A stretch of 64,000 nucleotides of DNA. It comes from Trichostrongylus colubriformis. Its lineage: Eukaryota > Nematoda > Chromadorea > Rhabditida > Trichostrongylidae. Below the pieces are notes generated by a model. That model saw only the letters and a program-made list of their open reading frames with translations. It was not told where the DNA came from and made no database searches. The stretch lies in NCBI GenBank assembly GCA_963978905.1, contig OZ022256.1, positions 44,440,001-44,504,000 on the forward strand, given 5' to 3'. Numbering within the stretch: position 1 is the stretch's first letter; each line of letters starts with the position of its first letter. This document shows positions 57,496 through 64,000 of the stretch, piece by piece. The position numbers and the translations under genes are program-made.

Positions 57496-57540
57496 TTCTG
57501 GCGAACGTCCCTAAAGTGAATGCAAACCACAGCTCACCAC

Positions 57541-57583
57541 TTTTATACGATCCCTTATCATGCTCCCATCACTGCCCTTATCT
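57541..57583 (-). promoter_or_regulatory. Core promoter with TATA box and two GATA sites (lectin copy 2)
   Basis: Conserved duplicate of the 7751-7793 promoter: TATA at 57541-57547, TGATAA and AGATAA further upstream, 46 bases from the ATG at 57495. Both paralogues therefore keep the same predicted regulation. Confidence 0.5.
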
Positions 57584-57932
57584 CTTGTGTACTCCCACTG
57601 TAGTCATTCATATTGGCTCACGTTTTGGAAGCCGGTGGTGGTGGAAGACGAATTTTGGCTTTATTTTCATCAAATTTTGCTTCTGAAGGGATGGGGCTTG
57701 TAATCGATCGAGGTCACTTTCTCAAAGACCAGTGACACTCGCAATAATGAACTCCTTCCCTCACGTAGTTCTCTATGTACGAAATATGAATTGGGACTTT
57801 GAAAAAAGCTGAATGCTCTTCCGATATATGTGTGTGCACCACTAGGAGACAAAAAATTTGTGTGGTCGCGCTTGGTACGCGATAAGATGGTAAGAGATAG
57901 GATGTCGTATTAGCTGAGTCCTAAAGGGATTA

Positions 57933-60900
57933 TCCTACTTTATATAATCGGCTAAGTGTGTCTGTTGGTGTGTCTGTGTGTGTGTATGTGTGTGTGTGTG
58001 TCTGTTTGACCGGAAATTCATATCTCGCGTCGCAGCAAAGGTGGGATCCTAAATTCTAGATATGATATAGAGGGTGGCAAGGGGACCCAGCGGTGGTGGA
58101 CCGAAAGTGATAGCAGCTGATAAGGGCTGATAAGGAGCCTCGAAAGACGTATATCGTCGAATTCGTTTCGCCTTTCGGATCGATCTTAGAGCACCGACAC
58201 TCATAGGTGTTTTAGGGGGTGGGACGGGTATATAAATGGTGGGTGATCCAAACCAATATCGCTTGATAAGATTTGATAAGGAGCGTCAAAAGACAAATAT
58301 GGCCGAATCCGTTTCCCCATTCGGGTCGATCCTAGAGTACCGACACTCATAGGTGTTTTAGGGGGTGGGACGGGTACATAAATGGTGGGTGATACAAACC
58401 GATAACGCTTGATAAGATTCGATAAGGAGCGTCAATAGACAAATATGGTCAAATCCGTTTCCCCATTCGGGTCGATCTTAGAGCACCGACACTCATAGGT
58501 GTTTTAGGGGGTGGGACGGGTACATAAATGGTGGGTGATCCAAACCGATAACGCTTGATAAGATTCGATAAGGAGCGTCAAAAGACAAATATGGCGGAAT
58601 CCGTTTCCCCATTTGGTCGATCTTAGAGCACCGACACTCATAGGTGTTTTAGGGAGTGGGACGGGTACATAAATGGTGGGTGATCCAAGCCGATAACGCT
58701 TGATAAGATTCGATAAGGAGCGTCAAAAGACAAATATGGCCAAATCCGTTTCCCCATTCGGGTCGATCCTAGAGTACCGACACTCATAGGTGTTTTAGGG
58801 GGTGGGACGGGTACATAAATGGTGGGTGATCCAAACCGATAACGCTTGATAAGATTCGATAACGAGCGTCAAAAGACAAATATGGCCGAATCCGTTTCCC
58901 CATTCGGGTCGATCCTAGAGTACCGACACTCATAGGTGTTTTAGGGGGTGGGACGGGTACATAAATGGTGGGTGATACAAACCGATAACGCTTGATAAGA
59001 TTCGATAAGGAGCGTCAAAAAACAAATATGGTCAAATCTGTTTCCCCATTCGGGTCGATCTTAGAGCACCGACACCCATAGGTGTTTTAGGGGGTGGGAC
59101 GGGTACATAAATGGTGGGTGATCCAAACCAATATCGCTTGATAAGATTTGATAAGGAGCGTCAAAAGACAATATGGCCAAATCCGTTTCCCCATTCGGGT
59201 CGATCCTAGAGCACCGACACTCATAGGTGTTTTAGGAGGTGGGACGGGTACATAAATGGTGGGTGATCCAAACCGATAACGCTTGATAAGATTCGATAAG
59301 GAGCGTCAAAAGACAAATATGGTCAAATCCGTTTCCCCATTTGGTCGATCTTAGAGCACCGACACTCATAGGTGTTTTAGGGAGTGGGACGGGTACATAA
59401 ATGGTGGGTGATCCAAGCCGATAACGCTTGATAAGATTCGATAAGGAGCGTCAAAAGACAAATATGGCCAAATCCGTTTCCCCATTTGGGCCGATCTTAG
59501 AGCACCGACACTCATAGGTGTTTTAGGGGGTGGGACGGGTACATAAATGGTGGGTGATCCAAACCGATAACGCTTGATAAGATTCGATAACGAGCGTCAA
59601 AAGACAAATATGGCCGAATCCGTTTCCCCATTCGGGTCGATCCTAGAGTACCGACACTCATAGGTGTTTTAGGGGGTGGGACGGGTACATAAATGGTGGG
59701 TGATACAAACCGATAACGCTTGATAAGATTCGATAAGGAGCGTCAAAAAACAAATATGGTCAAATCTGTTTCCCCATTCGGGTCGATCTTAGAGCACCGA
59801 CACCCATAGGTGTTTCAGGGGGTGGGACGGGTACATAAATGGTGGGTGATCCAAACCGATAACGCTTGATAAGATTCGATAACGAGCGTCAAAAGACAAA
59901 TATGGCCGAATCCGTTTCCCCATTCGGGTCGATCCTAGAGTACCGACACTCATAGGTGTTTTAGGGGGTGGGACGGGTACATAAATGGTGGGTGATACAA
60001 ACCGATAACGCTTGATAAGATTCGATAAGGAGCGTCAAAAGACAAATATGGCCAAATCCGTTTCCCCATTTGGGCCGATCTTAGAGCACCGACACTCATA
60101 GGTGTTTTAGGGGGTGGGACGGGTACATAAATGGTGGGTGATACAAACCGATAACGCTTGATAAGATTCGATAAGGAGCGTCAAAAAACAAATATGGTCA
60201 AATCTGTTTCCCCATTCGGGTCGATCTTAGAGCACCGACACCCATAGGTGTTTTAGGGGGTGGGACGGGTACATAAATGGTGGGTGATCCAAACCAATAT
60301 CGCTTGATAAGATTTGATAAGGAGCGTCAAAAGACAATATGGCCAAATCCGTTTCCCCATTCGGGTCGATCCTAGAGCACCGACACTCATAGGTGTTTTA
60401 GGAGGTGGGACGGGTACATAAATGGTGGGTGATCCAAACCGATAACGCTTGATAAGATTCGATAAGGAGCGTCAAAAGACAAATATGGTCAAATCCGTTT
60501 CCCCATTTGGTCGATCTTAGAGCACCGACACTCATAGGTGTTTTAGGGAGTGGGACGGGTACATAAATGGTGGGTGATCCAAGCCGATAACGCTTGATAA
60601 GATTCGATAAGGAGCGTCAAAAGACAAATATGGCCAAATCCGTTTCCCCATTTGGGCCGATCTTAGAGCACCGACACTCATAGGTGTTTTAGGGGGTGGG
60701 ACGGGTACATAAATGGTGGGTGATCCAAACCGATAACGCTTGATAAGATTCGATAACGAGCGTCAAAAGACAAATATGGCCGAATCCGTTTCCCCATTCG
60801 GGTCGATCCTAGAGTACCGACACTCATAGGTGTTTTAGGGGGTGGGACGGGTACATAAATGGTGGGTGATACAAACCGATAACGCTTGATAAGATTCGAT

Positions 60901-63900
60901 AAGGAGCGTCAAAAAACAAATATGGTCAAATCTGTTTCGCCTTTCGGATCGATCTTAGAGCACCGACACTCATAGGTGTTTTAGGGGGTGGGACGGGTAT
61001 ATAAATGGTGGGTGATCCAAACCAATAACGCTTGATAAGATTTGATAAGGAGCGTCAAAAGACAAATATGGCCGAATCCGTTTCCCCATTCGGGTCGATC
61101 CTAGAGTACCGACACTCATAGGTGTTTTAGGGGGTGGGACGGGTACATAAATGGTGGGTGATACAAACCGATAACGCTTGATAAGATTCGATAAGGAGCG
61201 TCAAAAGACAAATATGGTCAAATCTGTTTCCCCATTCGGGTCGATCTTAGAGCACCGACACTCATAGGTGTTTTAGGGGGTGGGACGGGTATATAAATGG
61301 TGGGTGATCCAAACCAATATCGCTTGATAAGATTTGATAAGGAGCGTCAAAAGACAAATATGGCCGAATCCGTTTCCCCATTCGGGTCGATCCTAGAGTA
61401 CCGACACTCATAGGTGTTTTAGGGGGTGGGACGGGTACATAAATGGTGGGTGATACAAACCGATAACGCTTGATAAGATTCGATAAGGAGCGTCAATAGA
61501 CAAATATGGTCAAATCCGTTTCCCCATTCGGGTCGATCTTAGAGCACCGACACTCATAGGTGTTTTAGGGGGTGGGACGGGTACATAAATGGTGGGTGAT
61601 CCAAACCGATAACGCTTGATAAGATTCGATAAGGAGCGTCAAAAGACAAATATGGCGGAATCCGTTTCCCCATTTGGTCGATCTTAGAGCACCGACACTC
61701 ATAGGTGTTTTAGGGAGTGGGACGGGTACATAAATGGTGGGTGATCCAAGCCGATAACGCTTGATAAGATTCGATAAGGAGCGTCAAAAGACAAATATGG
61801 CCAAATCCGTTTCCCCATTCGGGTCGATCCTAGAGTACCGACACTCATAGGTGTTTTAGGGGGTGGGACGGGTACATAAATGGTGGGTGATCCAAACCGA
61901 TAACGCTTGATAAGATTCGATAACGAGCGTCAAAAGACAAATATGGCCGAATCCGTTTCCCCATTCGGGTCGATCCTAGAGTACCGACACTCATAGGTGT
62001 TTTAGGGGGTGGGACGGGTACATAAATGGTGGGTGATACAAACCGATAACGCTTGATAAGATTCGATAAGGAGCGTCAAAAAACAAATATGGTCAAATCT
62101 GTTTCCCCATTCGGGTCGATCTTAGAGCACCGACACCCATAGGTGTTTTAGGGGGTGGGACGGGTACATAAATGGTGGGTGATCCAAACCAATATCGCTT
62201 GATAAGATTTGATAAGGAGCGTCAAAAGACAATATGGCCAAATCCGTTTCCCCATTCGGGTCGATCCTAGAGCACCGACACTCATAGGTGTTTTAGGAGG
62301 TGGGACGGGTACATAAATGGTGGGTGATCCAAACCGATAACGCTTGATAAGATTCGATAAGGAGCGTCAAAAGACAAATATGGTCAAATCCGTTTCCCCA
62401 TTTGGTCGATCTTAGAGCACCGACACTCATAGGTGTTTTAGGGAGTGGGACGGGTACATAAATGGTGGGTGATCCAAGCCGATAACGCTTGATAAGATTC
62501 GATAAGGAGCGTCAAAAGACAAATATGGCCAAATCCGTTTCCCCATTTGGGCCGATCTTAGAGCACCGACACTCATAGGTGTTTTAGGGGGTGGGACGGG
62601 TACATAAATGGTGGGTGATCCAAACCGATAACGCTTGATAAGATTCGATAACGAGCGTCAAAAGACAAATATGGCCGAATCCGTTTCCCCATTCGGGTCG
62701 ATCCTAGAGTACCGACACTCATAGGTGTTTTAGGGGGTGGGACGGGTACATAAATGGTGGGTGATACAAACCGATAACGCTTGATAAGATTCGATAAGGA
62801 GCGTCAAAAAACAAATATGGTCAAATCTGTTTCCCCATTCGGGTCGATCTTAGAGCACCGACACCCATAGGTGTTTCAGGGGGTGGGACGGGTACATAAA
62901 TGGTGGGTGATCCAAACCGATAACGCTTGATAAGATTCGATAACGAGCGTCAAAAGACAAATATGGCCGAATCCGTTTCCCCATTCGGGTCGATCCTAGA
63001 GTACCGACACTCATAGGTGTTTTAGGGGGTGGGACGGGTACATAAATGGTGGGTGATACAAACCGATAACGCTTGATAAGATTCGATAAGGAGCGTCAAA
63101 AGACAAATATGGCCAAATCCGTTTCCCCATTTGGGCCGATCTTAGAGCACCGACACTCATAGGTGTTTTAGGGGGTGGGACGGGTACATAAATGGTGGGT
63201 GATACAAACCGATAACGCTTGATAAGATTCGATAAGGAGCGTCAAAAAACAAATATGGTCAAATCTGTTTCCCCATTCGGGTCGATCTTAGAGCACCGAC
63301 ACCCATAGGTGTTTTAGGGGGTGGGACGGGTACATAAATGGTGGGTGATCCAAACCAATATCGCTTGATAAGATTTGATAAGGAGCGTCAAAAGACAATA
63401 TGGCCAAATCCGTTTCCCCATTCGGGTCGATCCTAGAGCACCGACACTCATAGGTGTTTTAGGAGGTGGGACGGGTACATAAATGGTGGGTGATCCAAAC
63501 CGATAACGCTTGATAAGATTCGATAAGGAGCGTCAAAAGACAAATATGGTCAAATCCGTTTCCCCATTTGGTCGATCTTAGAGCACCGACACTCATAGGT
63601 GTTTTAGGGAGTGGGACGGGTACATAAATGGTGGGTGATCCAAGCCGATAACGCTTGATAAGATTCGATAAGGAGCGTCAAAAGACAAATATGGCCAAAT
63701 CCGTTTCCCCATTTGGGCCGATCTTAGAGCACCGACACTCATAGGTGTTTTAGGGGGTGGGACGGGTACATAAATGGTGGGTGATCCAAACCGATAACGC
63801 TTGATAAGATTCGATAACGAGCGTCAAAAGACAAATATGGCCGAATCCGTTTCCCCATTCGGGTCGATCCTAGAGTACCGACACTCATAGGTGTTTTAGG

Positions 63901-64000
63901 GGGTGGGACGGGTACATAAATGGTGGGTGATACAAACCGATAACGCTTGATAAGATTCGATAAGGAGCGTCAAAAAACAAATATGGTCAAATCTGTTTCG
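57933..64000 (+). mobile_element. Helitron carrying a giant satellite array (open at window end)
   Basis: Starts TCCTACTTTATATAATCGGC directly after A at 57932, the exact point where copy 1 continues uninterrupted (8221/8222). A GT-rich stretch follows (57957-58005), then a diverged first monomer, then the array. The 3' hairpin and CTRR end are not reached in the window. Confidence 0.8.
58040..64000 (+). repeat. 146-bp satellite array with 3061-bp higher-order repeat
   Basis: About 41 monomers of 145-146 bp (GATAAGATTCGATAAGGAGC, CATAGGTGTTTTAGGGGGTG and so on). Diagnostic variants recur exactly 3061 bp apart: TCAATAGAC (58433, 61494), TAGGAGGTGGG (59233, 62294), TGTTTCAGGG (59811, 62872), GTTTCG (60934, 63995). 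Within each unit an eight-monomer block repeats at 1166 bp (59233, 60399). No coding frame. Confidence 0.95.

Noticed and set aside
58040..64000. Regular array resembling a CRISPR locus
   Set aside because: The whole 146-bp unit is repeated with no unique spacers, in a eukaryotic Helitron context; it is a satellite.

Overview
This is a gene-poor, repeat-rich stretch of a eukaryotic genome, most likely a parasitic clade V (strongylid/hookworm-like) nematode. The reasons are nematode-style splice acceptors ending in TTxCAG, a secreted C-type lectin gene with TATA and TGATAA promoter elements, mariner/Tc1 relics, and abundant Helitrons carrying short tandem units. The species cannot be named from sequence alone. 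There are no bacterial-type operons, rRNA genes or convincing intact tRNA genes.

The main structure is a large direct segmental duplication: 57-8221 (copy 1) and 47554-57932 (copy 2). Each copy holds the 5' half of a minus-strand C-type lectin gene: a signal-peptide exon, a short Cys/Trp exon and a CTLD exon. Intron phases agree from exon to exon. For copy 2 a fourth, phase-compatible CTLD exon with the WIGG/EPN core lies at 41078-41244; the matching exon of copy 1 would lie left of the window. The last CTLD exon (WxDxxC...FIC) was not found.

Comparing the two copies works as a natural empty-site test and defines several mobile elements exactly. A 746-bp TA-flanked MITE (5315-6060) is present only in copy 1. 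A Helitron insertion (52893-55790) is present only in copy 2. A second Helitron starts at 57933, exactly where copy 2 stops matching. That Helitron carries a 146-bp satellite that fills the rest of the window (about 58040-64000) and is organised in a 21-monomer higher-order repeat of 3061 bp.

Between the copies (8.2-47.5 kb) lie mariner relics (30450-31284, 41614-42481, 42892-43765), a Tc1-like relic, several MITE families, dispersed non-coding repeats, two very large palindromes (164-757 with hammerhead-ribozyme-like cores, duplicated at about 47661-48254; and 33518-34445 with tRNA-like promoter boxes), a 441-bp tandem duplication and an inverted minisatellite. Gene evidence here is thin: a plausible secreted-protein gene at 26161-28437 (+), an orphan dipeptidyl-peptidase-IV-like exon near 33250-33500 (-), and a few exon-like ORFs of unknown function. 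Most predicted ORFs are repeat shadows.
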